Made by a program: the position numbers and the translations under genes
From: Apilactobacillus xinyiensis
GTDB taxonomy: Bacteria > Bacillota > Bacilli > Lactobacillales > Lactobacillaceae
Reading direction: 5' to 3'
DNA length: 50,397 bases
Assembly: GCF_019656235.1 (NCBI RefSeq)
Contig: NZ_BPLL01000010.1
Span: 1-50,397, forward strand
Notes under the pieces: model-generated
Told to the model about the DNA's origin: nothing
The model's input: the letters and a program-made list of their open reading frames with translations, nothing else
The model's database searches: none
Shown here: one piece after another, positions 19,128 through 28,482 of the stretch
Position numbering within the stretch: the stretch's first letter is position 1
Layout of the letters: every line of letters starts with the position of its first letter

Positions 19128-20488
19128 AATTGTTCTCCTTTTTGATTAATTATATGGTCATTTTTGATAAAACTTTGAAATTTTTCATAGTAAGGTTGAA
19201 ATATTTCAATATTACTATCTATACTTAATAATTCTTTTGGGAAAAAGAATCTTTCATCACCTAACTGTTTGCCCGTTACTGCTTTTACTAGCGGAGAAAT
19301 AGTTGACAGTTCAACTAACGAACCGTCTTTTTGTCTTAACTCAATTTGGGTGGTGTGATTTTTTTTCTTAGGGTCATATGCATCATATGGTAGATCAAAA
19401 CTATTATTAGTATCAGTATAATACTTAACGTTATAACCAACTTTTTTTATTATATCTTCCATTAATTTAATTAAATGTTTGTTTTGTTGATTATATTTAG
19501 TGGATTTAAAAGGTTTACGGTCTAAAAATCTATGTGATAAGTCAGCAAGAATAGGGTCATTATTATCACACCACTGTAAAAAGTAAGTATTAAGAACACC
19601 ATCATCTAATTTTAGATAATCATTTAAATTAAAATGATGATTAAAAAATGGCATTAACATATACGGTGTACTGGGTGAATCAGTAGGTAGTTTATTAGAC
19701 AATTCTCTAGCTCGCAATAGTAAATGAGTTAAAATCACTTCCATTGATCTAGAAACTGGATGAAAATAAACTTGCATATACATTTGCAATCTACTGATAA
19801 TATAGTCTTCGACAGCGTGCATACCTGAAATATCAAAACAAATACCACCATTGTACGGACGCATTACTCTTAAAATTCTAGTTAAATCAAAAGTCCCATA
19901 CTGTGCACCAGTGTAGTAAGCATCTCTTAATAAATAATCCATACGATCAGCATCACATTGACTCGAAATCATTTGAACTACTTGAGGATTAGGGTAAGTG
20001 TGATTTATAACACTGGCTACTTTTTCAGGAAAGTCATCACTAACCGTTCGCAAAACGCGATTTACATTAGTTTTGGGTGATGTAATGATTTGACGTGTAA
20101 TGTCCTCATGATTGGTATGAAAAATGTGTTCAAATGTGTGCGAATAAGGACCATGTCCTAAATCATGTAATAATGCTGCACATAATGCTACCAAACGTTC
20201 AGAGTCATTCCATAATCCATCATCATTACTTTTGCTAGGAAAATTTCTTTGAAAAACATCACAAATTTGACGGGTGATTTCATAAACGCCTAAACAGTGA
20301 CCAAATCTTGAATGTTCAGCACCATGAAATGTGTATGAAGTAGGCCCTAACTGTTTTATCCTTCTTAATCTTTGAAATTCTGGAGTATTAATTAAATCCA
20401 AAATAACATGATGTTGAACGAATATGTAATTGTGTATAGGGTCTCTGAAAACTTTTTCACGAGGTAGCAATTGGTCTTTATATGCCAA
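19124..20488 (-). CDS. HD-domain phosphohydrolase (YwfO-like)
   Basis: 454-aa HD-superfamily protein resembling B. subtilis YwfO and related dNTP triphosphohydrolase-like enzymes. Metal ligands: His64 in RFGHCLG, His108-Asp109 in LLHDLGHGPYSHTFEH, and an Asp in CDADRMDYLLRD near 180. The opening REKVFRDPIHNYI is family-typical. A TTG start is used with GGAGG 7 bases upstream. It is cotranscribed with the HAD phosphatase through a 4-base overlap. A dNTP or nucleotide substrate is likely by family, not shown here. The gene order with rpoE diverging next to it is also seen in other lactobacilli as far as I recall. Confidence 0.87.
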   Translation of the reverse strand: MAYKDQLLPREKVFRDPIHNYIFVQHHVILDLINTPEFQRLRRIKQLGPTSYTFHGAEHSRFGHCLGVYEITRQICDVFQRNFPSKSNDDGLWNDSERLVALCAALLHDLGHGPYSHTFEHIFHTNHEDITRQIITSPKTNVNRVLRTVSDDFPEKVASVINHTYPNPQVVQMISSQCDADRMDYLLRDAYYTGAQYGTFDLTRILRVMRPYNGGICFDISGMHAVEDYIISRLQMYMQVYFHPVSRSMEVILTHLLLRARELSNKLPTDSPSTPYMLMPFFNHHFNLNDYLKLDDGVLNTYFLQWCDNNDPILADLSHRFLDRKPFKSTKYNQQNKHLIKLMEDIIKKVGYNVKYYTDTNNSFDLPYDAYDPKKKNHTTQIELRQKDGSLVELSTISPLVKAVTGKQLGDERFFFPKELLSIDSNIEIFQPYYEKFQSFIKNDHIINQKGEQL

Positions 20489-20558
20489 ACAATTACCTCC
20501 TTAAATATATTATTTTCTTACATAACATTATAACAAAATTTATGCTTTTAACGTTGTA

Positions 20559-20587
20559 TTGACTACTAAAATTAATGCATATAGAAT
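20559..20587 (+). promoter_or_regulatory. Promoter of DUF1934 gene and rpoE
   Basis: TTGACT (20559-20564), 17-base spacer, TAGAAT (20582-20587). On the opposite strand ATTATA at 20527-20532 reads TATAAT and may be the -10 of the divergent HD gene, but with no good -35. Confidence 0.65.
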
Positions 20588-20638
20588 GGACTAAGCTTAT
20601 AATTAATTTGATTAATTAGATATGAAAGAAGGGTATTA

Positions 20639-21067
20639 ATGCACCGTTCTAGAAACCAACAAGTAAAAATTAGTTTAAAAACGCAAATTGAACAAAATAA
20701 TGAAGTTAATGATTTTAATTTCGATGTTATAGGTAGTATTGTTCAAATTGAAGATAGTTTATACATTAGGTACAATGAAAACAATGATGTTACAGTACCA
20801 GTAACTATTAAGATACCAGGTAATGATCAAGATGTTCAATTAACTCGTAAAGCTGCGGGTACGCATACCAAGTTATTTTTTAATAAAAACAAAGTGATTC
20901 CCACTAAGTATGAAACACCATATGGGAAGATTGACATTAGAGTTTTTACTTCTAAGCTAGAGTTTACAGATAAAAAAGAATATGGTAATTTGTCGATTGA
21001 TTATATAATATCTGACCATCAAGATATACTAGGTCGTTATAAGATTAGATTGCAATTTACAGCTTAA
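20639..21067 (+). CDS. DUF1934 family protein (YwiB-like)
   Basis: 142-aa protein of the DUF1934 family, predicted small beta-barrel of unknown function. The pattern of alternating strands, with VNDFNFDVIGSIVQ near the start, RKAAGTHTKLFF in the middle and SIDYIISDHQDILGRYKIRLQF at the end, fits the family. No signal peptide or membrane segment. It is 44 nt upstream of rpoE with no terminator between and probably shares its transcript. An RNA polymerase or translation link is only suggested by position. Confidence 0.8.
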   Translation: MHRSRNQQVKISLKTQIEQNNEVNDFNFDVIGSIVQIEDSLYIRYNENNDVTVPVTIKIPGNDQDVQLTRKAAGTHTKLFFNKNKVIPTKYETPYGKIDIRVFTSKLEFTDKKEYGNLSIDYIISDHQDILGRYKIRLQFTA

Positions 21068-21111
21068 GCGAGTATTATATTTATTAGATTTGTGAAAGGA
21101 CGTGTACCAAT

Positions 21112-21660
21112 TTGAAATTAAAATCCTTGGAAGGTAAAGATAAAAAAGAATTATCCATGGTTGAAGTTGCTCATGCTATTCTTGAGGAACGTGGTGACGT
21201 TATGGCATTTGCTGATATAGCAAATGAAATCCAACAATATCTGGGCGATTCTGACGAAGAAATTCGTAAACGATTGGTTCAATTTTATACTGATATGAAC
21301 GTCGACGGTAGCTTTATTTCTTTAGGTGATAATCTCTGGGGACTAAGAACTTGGTACCCTTATGAATCTATCGATGAAGCTACTGTTCACCCAGAAGATG
21401 AAGATATTGATCGTCCTAGAACTAAAAAGAGACGTAAAGTTAACGCATTCTTAGCAGATGCTTCAGATGATGATGACGTTATTGATTACGATGACGATGA
21501 TCCTGAAGACCAAGATGATGATTTTGAAGATACTGACATTGATGACGATGTTGATAACAAATATGATAAAGATTTAGATGATATTGATGACGATGATTCT
21601 GATTTACCAGACGGTATTGAAGGCGACTTGTCAGAATTAAAAAACGATGATGATGAATAA
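21112..21660 (+). CDS. rpoE: DNA-directed RNA polymerase delta subunit
   Basis: 182 aa: an N-terminal HARE-HTH domain (about 1-80) that docks on RNA polymerase and a long disordered, almost purely Asp/Glu tail (about 85-182). The tail mimics nucleic acid, displaces RNA and speeds enzyme recycling; delta also raises sensitivity to the initiating NTP, which matters for the adjacent NTP-sensitive pyrG promoter. In Bacillus it cooperates with HelD, encoded at the other end of the window. TTG start with AAAGGA 11 bases upstream; a GTG at 21102 is in another frame. The acidic tail is encoded by GAT/GAC-rich, repeat-like DNA. Confidence 0.94.
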   Translation: MKLKSLEGKDKKELSMVEVAHAILEERGDVMAFADIANEIQQYLGDSDEEIRKRLVQFYTDMNVDGSFISLGDNLWGLRTWYPYESIDEATVHPEDEDIDRPRTKKRRKVNAFLADASDDDDVIDYDDDDPEDQDDDFEDTDIDDDVDNKYDKDLDDIDDDDSDLPDGIEGDLSELKNDDDE

Positions 21661-21677
21661 ATTATCATAAAAAATTC

Positions 21678-21706
21678 TTGACGAATTATTTTTAATTATG
21701 TATTAT
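21678..21706 (+). promoter_or_regulatory. Promoter of pyrG
   Basis: TTGACG (21678-21683), 17-base spacer, TATTAT (21701-21706). The expected start falls on GGGC at 21714-21717. Confidence 0.82.
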
Positions 21707-21713
21707 ATTCTTT

Positions 21714-21800
21714 GGGCGCTTCACAGTTTAGTCTGTGGAGACAATTGATCGAAAAAATTAATCATTGGCTCCCTATTCTTGATGAATAGGGAGTTTTTAT
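21714..21800 (+). promoter_or_regulatory. pyrG attenuator (CTP-responsive reiterative-G type)
   Basis: The leader is expected to start GGGCGCTTC. A first hairpin is CTTCACAG / CTGTGGAG (21719-21740). An intrinsic terminator follows: a perfect 10-bp stem CTCCCTATTC (21769-21778) / GAATAGGGAG (21784-21793), then TTTTTAT. In B. subtilis pyrG, when CTP is low the polymerase adds extra G residues at a GGGC start and the poly-G tail pairs with the CTCCC strand of the terminator, permitting read-through. All elements required for that model are present here. Confidence 0.85.
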
Positions 21801-21853
21801 ATTTTTGATTTAAAAATATTTACCCTAAATAAATTTTATGAGGAGTTATATAA

Positions 21854-23461
<1,608 letters not shown>

Positions 23462-23473
23462 TTAAAGTTTATT

Positions 23474-23506
23474 AAAAATCGTAGATTGAATTTACGATTT
23501 TTTTTA
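23474..23506 (+). terminator. Terminator after pyrG
   Basis: AAAATCGTA / TACGATTTT stem with an 8-9 base loop, followed by a run of T. Confidence 0.88.
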
Positions 23507-23612
23507 TTACATTTTTATGAATTTACTATAAACTATTGTATTTTACCTATTATTTATTTATGATTGTAATGTTTGCTATATTTTGGTAAAAACATAAGTG
23601 AGGAATTTGAGC

Positions 23613-24881
23613 ATGACTAAAATGATAATTCACGGGGGTACCCGTTTATCAGGGGATGTTACAATTGGAGGCGCAAAAAATAGCACAGTAGCATTAATTC
23701 CAGCTGCTATTTTAGCCGACACCCCAGTACAATTAAATATGGTTCCAGATATATTAGATGTTCACAATTTAATGTTAATTTTAAAATCAATGAATGTTCG
23801 TTCTGAATTTGCTGATGGAATGCTAACGATTGATCCAACTAATATTGTTGAAAATATTCTACCCAGTAAAGCAATTAAAAGTTTAAGAGCTTCTTATTAT
23901 TTTATGGGAGCTTTACTTGGCAAATTTGGTGAGGCAACATTAAGTTTTCCAGGTGGGGATAATATTGGTCCTAGACCGATTGATCAACATATTAAAGCGT
24001 TTGAAGCACTAGGAGCGGATGTTACTAACAACAACGGTACTGTTCACATTAAAGCCGGTAAAAATGGTTTACACGGTGCACAAATATTTTTAGACTTAGT
24101 ATCAGTAGGTGCAACAATTAATGCAATTTTAGCTGCAGTGAAAGTGAAGGGTTCAACTGTAATTAGAAATGCGGCTAAAGAACCTGAAATTATTGATATT
24201 GTAACCTTTTTAAATAATATGGGCGCTAAAATTAGGGGTGCTGGTACAGATGTTATTCGTATCGAAGGAGTAGATAAGTTAGAAGCTCAAAATACGCATA
24301 TTGTAATACCTGATCGTATCGAAGCGGGAACTTATCTTTCATTAGCAGCAGCTTATGGTGATGGTGTGACCGTTCACAATGTAATTCCAGAACATTTAGA
24401 ATCATTTATTGCTAAATTACTGGAAATGGGTGTTGATTTAGAAGTTAATGAAGACAGCATTTTTGTACCACGTTGTGATCATTTTAAAGGAATTGAAATA
24501 AAAACAATGGTTTATCCAGGCTTTGCAACTGATTTGCAACAACCTATAACTCCATTATTGCTTAGAGCCGATGGACAAAGTGTAATTACTGACACTATTT
24601 ATCCTGAGCGAACTAAACATATTTCTGAATTATCCAAAATGGGTGCTAATATTAAATATCAAAATGGTTCTATTATTATTAATCACACTGGAAAGTTAAC
24701 CGGTCAAGAAGTTTCCGCTGGTGAAATTCGTGCGGGAGCAGCTGCAGTGATTGCTGGAATTATGGCTGATGGAACTACAACCATTTTTAATGCCGATAAT
24801 ATTTTACGTGGATATGATAATATTATAGATAAATTAACTGAGTTAAATGCTGATGTAGAGCTACTTAACGATGATATGTAA
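23613..24881 (+). CDS. murA: UDP-GlcNAc enolpyruvyl transferase with Asp in place of catalytic Cys
   Basis: First committed step of peptidoglycan synthesis: adds enolpyruvate from PEP to UDP-GlcNAc. 422 aa with the inside-out barrel features [14 protein letters not shown] (19-32), the [15 protein letters not shown] helix and late [13 protein letters not shown]. The catalytic loop reads [14 protein letters not shown]: Asp116 stands where most MurA enzymes have Cys115, the fosfomycin target (codon GAT at 23958-23960). Enzymes with Asp here are known to be active but fosfomycin resistant. The ATG at 23613 with GAGGAA is preferred over GTG 23598. Location between pyrG and rpmE matches B. subtilis murAB; glpX and rho are missing. 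Confidence 0.95.
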   Translation: MTKMIIHGGTRLSGDVTIGGAKNSTVALIPAAILADTPVQLNMVPDILDVHNLMLILKSMNVRSEFADGMLTIDPTNIVENILPSKAIKSLRASYYFMGALLGKFGEATLSFPGGDNIGPRPIDQHIKAFEALGADVTNNNGTVHIKAGKNGLHGAQIFLDLVSVGATINAILAAVKVKGSTVIRNAAKEPEIIDIVTFLNNMGAKIRGAGTDVIRIEGVDKLEAQNTHIVIPDRIEAGTYLSLAAAYGDGVTVHNVIPEHLESFIAKLLEMGVDLEVNEDSIFVPRCDHFKGIEIKTMVYPGFATDLQQPITPLLLRADGQSVITDTIYPERTKHISELSKMGANIKYQNGSIIINHTGKLTGQEVSAGEIRAGAAAVIAGIMADGTTTIFNADNILRGYDNIIDKLTELNADVELLNDDM

Positions 24882-24890
24882 TTTATTAAA

Positions 24891-24921
24891 TTGTTAATAG
24901 GTATTGATAGAATTTTATAAT
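24891..24921 (+). promoter_or_regulatory. Promoter candidate of rpmE2
   Basis: TTGTTA (24891-24896), 19-base spacer, TATAAT (24916-24921). The spacer is long, so the -10 is surer than the -35. Confidence 0.5.
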
Positions 24922-24927
24922 AGTGTT

Positions 24928-24994
24928 AAACTACTTAAGTTAAGTCAACTAATCGATAATCTCTGTTTCAGCAAATGATTCAGGGCAAAGGAGC
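24928..24994 (+). promoter_or_regulatory. Possible structured leader of rpmE2
   Basis: About 75 transcribed bases precede rpmE2. CTCTG (24961-24965) can pair with CAGGG (24981-24985) just before the AAAGGAG ribosome-binding site, so the leader could fold near the start. L31 leaders with autoregulatory roles have been proposed in Bacillota; only this simple pairing is seen. Confidence 0.3.
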
Positions 24995-25002
24995 GATATA
25001 TT

Positions 25003-25254
25003 ATGAAAAAAGGAATTCATCCAGAATACCATCAAGTAGTATTCCAAGATTCAAGTACTGGTTTTAAATTTATGGCTGGTTCAACTGTTAATTCTGACGA
25101 AACTATTAAGATGGAAGACGGTAATACTTACCCATTAGTACGTGTTGAAATTTCATCAGATTCACATCCATTCTACACTGGTCGTGAAAAATTCACACAA
25201 GCCGATGGTGCTGTGGACCGTTTCAACAAAAAATACGGATTTACAAACAAATAA
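25003..25254 (+). CDS. rpmE2: Ribosomal protein L31, type B
   Basis: 83-aa large-subunit protein that bridges the 50S and 30S central protuberance and head. It starts [15 protein letters not shown] and contains [10 protein letters not shown]. No CxxC pair is present, so this is the zinc-independent type B form. In organisms with both forms, type B replaces the zinc form in low zinc and is controlled by Zur; no Zur box was recognised here and it is probably the only L31. AAAGGAG lies 9 bases before ATG. It has its own promoter, leader and terminator. Confidence 0.96.
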   Translation: MKKGIHPEYHQVVFQDSSTGFKFMAGSTVNSDETIKMEDGNTYPLVRVEISSDSHPFYTGREKFTQADGAVDRFNKKYGFTNK

Positions 25255-25262
25255 TTTTTGTG

Positions 25263-25300
25263 AGAATATCATGTTTTACAACTTGGTATTCTTTTTTTGT
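25263..25300 (+). terminator. Terminator after rpmE2
   Basis: GAATATCA.GTT / AAC.TTGGTATTC imperfect stem ending in seven T. The sortase gene begins 24 nt later. Confidence 0.75.
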
Positions 25301-25323
25301 ACCTAAATTTAGTGAGTGATTTT

Positions 25324-25980
25324 ATGAAAAAATTTTTAAAAATTGTATTATGTATATTGTTGATGATAATAGCAATCGTTTTAATTTTTAATAGTCAAAT
25401 TAGCAATCTTATGACACAAAGTTATCATCCCAAAATCGATAAGACTATTATTCAAAAAAACATTAATAAGCCGGCAGATTTTGATTTTTCAAAAACTAAG
25501 TCGGTTGATTTTTCAAGAGTTGTTAAAGCAAAATTAAATCAGTCGCATATAAAAGTCGTTGGTAAGATTATTATTCCACAAATTGGGATTAATTTACCAA
25601 TTGGTAAAGGAATAGATAATAACACTTTATCATTAGCTGCAGGTACTATGCGAGCTGATCAAAAGATGGGTGTTGGCAATTATCCATTGGCTGGACACCA
25701 CATGGAAGATAAGAAAGTATTATTTAGTCCGCTTTATTATAAAGCTAAAGTTGGTCAATATGTATATTTAACTAATATGAACAAGATTTATAAATATCGT
25801 ATCTATCAAAAGAAATTTATTAAGGCTACAGACTTATCAGTGATAAGAAATACTAAAAATAAAATTGTAACTCTTATAACTTGTGATGCAACTGGAATTG
25901 GTAGGTTGATGGTTAGAGTCAGTTTAGTTGATACTACTAGCTATACTAAAAGCAATGTTAATAAAATTTATGCACAATAA
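25324..25980 (+). CDS. srtA: Class A sortase
   Basis: 218-aa membrane-anchored transpeptidase that joins LPXTG-type surface proteins to peptidoglycan. An N-terminal signal-anchor spans about 5-23. The catalytic domain shows GKIIIPQIGINLPIGKG (80-96), His125 in PLAGHHM, and TLITCDATGIGR with Cys187 and Arg194, giving the complete His-Cys-Arg set. The ATG at 25324 is chosen; upstream TTG codons fall in the terminator. The ribosome-binding site (GAGTGA) is weak. No LPXTG substrate gene lies in the window, so this is taken as the housekeeping sortase. Confidence 0.93.
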   Translation: MKKFLKIVLCILLMIIAIVLIFNSQISNLMTQSYHPKIDKTIIQKNINKPADFDFSKTKSVDFSRVVKAKLNQSHIKVVGKIIIPQIGINLPIGKGIDNNTLSLAAGTMRADQKMGVGNYPLAGHHMEDKKVLFSPLYYKAKVGQYVYLTNMNKIYKYRIYQKKFIKATDLSVIRNTKNKIVTLITCDATGIGRLMVRVSLVDTTSYTKSNVNKIYAQ

Positions 25981-26055
25981 ACAACATTTTTAAGAAATTA
26001 TTTTAATATAGTAGTAAAATAATACTTGTGAAATTTTGAGAAAGAGTGGAAAATT

Positions 26056-26841
26056 ATGCGCGGTAATTTTATTTATATTAATTCTAATCTTGTGCGTAAT
26101 ATGGTTATTTCCCATGGTATCAATTCAGCTGACTTTGTGAATGGAATAAATGAAATGCCAAACAATATTTTGCTGCTAAATGATGATCGGGAAAATGCCA
26201 ATAGTATTAACAGTCATACGCGTTTTAGCACTATTACTGGTAAAAGTGCGGTAAGAAGTTTCTTTCTTAACAAACAAATAACAAACAAAAAAATTATTGA
26301 TTTTAAAAGTGCCGATGATTTAGATTCCATGTTAGATAGTGAAATTGCTAGTTTGCTTTACTTAGGACACATGGAAGTTCCAATGTTGTATCCATTTTCT
26401 TCAAAGTTGCAAAATAGATATATTTATATGGATATCAGACATAATTTGGTAAAAACATTTTACCGTAAGTTTTCTGATTTTAACCACGTTTTAGATATTA
26501 GTTTGAAACGCCATTTAAGATACACACATAATGGTAAAAGAGTTTTTATTAGACCACTTGTGGTAAAAAACGTTCCTAATGACATCGTTTTGAAGTTAGT
26601 AAAGTTAAGTAATGATGGTATATTAATTGCTTTTGACCTTGCAAATGAAAAAAATCGTATTTATCATATACCATTATTTTTAGAAGATCGCTCAGAATAT
26701 CAATATACTTGGAATGATGTTAATAGCTTTTATGATAGTGCAATTAAAATTGGTAGTTTAGACTATGATATTAATCTTTCAGTGTGGAAACTTAATATTA
26801 CAGTACAATTTGAATCGATTGATTTAAACTATTTGTTGTAA
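26056..26841 (+). CDS. Conserved-looking hypothetical protein
   Basis: 261 aa, not recognised. No signal peptide or long hydrophobic segment is visible, so it is likely soluble. The middle (about 100-150) reads like a compact alpha/beta domain with LLYLGHMEVPMLYPFSS; the second half (about 165-261) is rich in alternating hydrophobic strands with RVFIRPLVVKNVPND and VWKLNITVQF, suggesting a beta-sandwich. It stands alone between srtA and murF, with AGTGGA as ribosome-binding site and no terminator at either end. AT-rich codon use is like the neighbours, so recent transfer is not indicated. Function unknown. Confidence 0.6.
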   Translation: MRGNFIYINSNLVRNMVISHGINSADFVNGINEMPNNILLLNDDRENANSINSHTRFSTITGKSAVRSFFLNKQITNKKIIDFKSADDLDSMLDSEIASLLYLGHMEVPMLYPFSSKLQNRYIYMDIRHNLVKTFYRKFSDFNHVLDISLKRHLRYTHNGKRVFIRPLVVKNVPNDIVLKLVKLSNDGILIAFDLANEKNRIYHIPLFLEDRSEYQYTWNDVNSFYDSAIKIGSLDYDINLSVWKLNITVQFESIDLNYLL

Positions 26842-26878
26842 CACTTTTGTTTGCTAATTTAAAAGACTTTGTTTTTCA

Positions 26879-26887
26879 TGATATACT
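26879..26887 (+). promoter_or_regulatory. Extended -10 promoter of murF
   Basis: TGaTATACT at 26879-26887, 53 bases before the murF ATG; no convincing -35. Confidence 0.6.
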
Positions 26888-26940
26888 TATTTAATAATTT
26901 AACTGTATAAAATATTTAAAAATTAGGAGTTCTATTTGTT

Positions 26941-28320
26941 ATGAAAATGTCACTTGCTGAAATCAATCGAGCGGTGGACTCAAAAAGCGATGTTAGTAAA
27001 TATCAAGACATCGAAGTTACTAGCGTTGCATTTGATAGTCGTAATTTAAAACCAGGCGCATTATTTATTCCGTTGGTTGATAAAAATGACGGCCATGATT
27101 ATATTAATGATGCCATTAAAAATGGTGCAGTTGCTACTTTATGGCAAAATAATCATAAGAACCAACCGTTAGATTTTCCTGTTTTGCAGGTTAATGACAC
27201 TTTAGATGCATTACAAGAATTAGCTAAATATTATTTAATTAAAATTAATCCTAGAGTTATTGCTGTGACTGGTAGTAATGGTAAAACTACAACTAAAGAT
27301 ATGATAGCATCAGTTCTTTCAACTCAATTTAATGTTACTAAAACGCACGCTAATTTTAATAATGAGATTGGTGTTCCAATTACTGTATTGTCTATGGAAC
27401 CAAATACTGAAATGTTAGTTATTGAAATGGGAATGGATCGTCCAGGTCAATTAGATCATTTAAGTCGTTTAGTTCAACCAGATATCGCAATTATTACCAT
27501 GATAGGGGAAGCTCATATTGAGTTCTTTGGGACTCGTGATAAAATTGCCGACGCCAAGATGGAAATTACTCATGGATTAAAAGCTGATGGTACTTTTGTT
27601 TATAATGGGGATGAACCTCTATTAAATGAAAGAGCTGAAGATTTAAACTTTAGAAAATTTACATTTGGAAGTCATAAAAATAATGATTACTATGTTGAAT
27701 CAATAAATAACTTAGGTAACGCTATTAATTTTGAAGCTAACAAATGGGAAAATACCCAATTTAAAATTAATATGTTAGGTAATTACAATGTTAACAATGC
27801 TTTAGCTGCTTTAGTTGTGGGTGATTTATATCATATTCAAACCAGTAATTTGCAACAGGCTTTGGATAAATTACAAGTTACTGAAAACCGAGCTGAATGG
27901 ATTAATGGTAGCAAAGGTGAACGTATTCTTAGCGATGTATATAATTCTAATCCAACAGCAGTTAAAGAAGTTTTGAAGGCTTTTACTAACGATTCATCTG
28001 ATAAAAGGAAAATAGTTGTTTTAGGTGATATGTTAGAACTAGGTAGTAAGTCTAAAGAACTACATGAATCTTTAGCTGATAGCTTTGACATTAATAGAAT
28101 TCAAAAAGTTTATCTAATAGGTGATGACATTAAATCACTTTATGATAAACTTAAATTAGCGTATCCAGCTGATAAGGTAATTTATTATCAGACTAAGCAT
28201 TTAAGAGATTTAAGCGAAGCCTTGAATGATGACATTTCTGAAAATGATGAGGTTTTATTAAAAGCTAGTCATGGGATTCATTTGGAAAAAGTTTTGAATC
28301 ATTTAACTACTGAAAAATAG
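26941..28320 (+). CDS. murF: UDP-MurNAc-tripeptide D-alanyl-D-alanine ligase
   Basis: Adds D-Ala-D-Ala to the UDP-MurNAc tripeptide, completing the cytoplasmic peptidoglycan precursor. 459 aa with three Mur-ligase domains: N-terminal substrate domain (about 1-105), central ATPase with GSNGKTTTKDM (about 112-122) and FNNEIGVPIT, and C-terminal domain with DVYNSNPTAV near 335. It uses D-alanine produced by alr three genes on. AGGAG is 11 bases from the ATG. The murF-cshA-alr-mazE-mazF order mirrors B. subtilis ydbQ-cshA-...-alr-ndoAI-ndoA. Confidence 0.97.
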   Translation: MKMSLAEINRAVDSKSDVSKYQDIEVTSVAFDSRNLKPGALFIPLVDKNDGHDYINDAIKNGAVATLWQNNHKNQPLDFPVLQVNDTLDALQELAKYYLIKINPRVIAVTGSNGKTTTKDMIASVLSTQFNVTKTHANFNNEIGVPITVLSMEPNTEMLVIEMGMDRPGQLDHLSRLVQPDIAIITMIGEAHIEFFGTRDKIADAKMEITHGLKADGTFVYNGDEPLLNERAEDLNFRKFTFGSHKNNDYYVESINNLGNAINFEANKWENTQFKINMLGNYNVNNALAALVVGDLYHIQTSNLQQALDKLQVTENRAEWINGSKGERILSDVYNSNPTAVKEVLKAFTNDSSDKRKIVVLGDMLELGSKSKELHESLADSFDINRIQKVYLIGDDIKSLYDKLKLAYPADKVIYYQTKHLRDLSEALNDDISENDEVLLKASHGIHLEKVLNHLTTEK

Positions 28321-28334
28321 TTTATTTGCTTATT

Positions 28335-28343
28335 TGATATAAA
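28335..28343 (+). promoter_or_regulatory. Possible extended -10 promoter of cshA
   Basis: TGaTATAAA at 28335-28343. The leader that follows (about 28350-28482) contains a hairpin TGGAAAA (28414-28420) / TTTTCCA (28427-28433), typical of the long leaders of cold-induced helicase genes, but no terminator is evident. Confidence 0.45.
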
Positions 28344-28482
28344 AGGTTTAATATGTTTTAGTTACGTGTTTTACAATTATAAATTTTGTTCAATCAAATA
28401 GTTAGTGCTTTATTGGAAAACGGATTTTTTCCAGGCTAATTATGGTATTGTTCATAAATGTTTCGTTTAGGAGGAAACATAT

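Noticed and set aside
19124-20488. HD-domain protein as Cas3-like or part of a signalling defence system
   Set aside because: It is a stand-alone YwfO-like hydrolase with no helicase domain, no cas genes and no CRISPR repeats in the window.
21486-21668. Minus-strand frame encoding a Ser-rich 60-aa protein opposite the end of rpoE
   Set aside because: It is the antisense shadow of the GAT/GAC-rich acidic tail of rpoE; poly-Ser arises from that composition and no ribosome-binding site supports it.
28411-28434. Hairpin in the cshA leader as a terminator or cre site
   Set aside because: The T-run is inside the 3' arm, not after it, and the cre consensus is off by one base; only a simple hairpin can be claimed.
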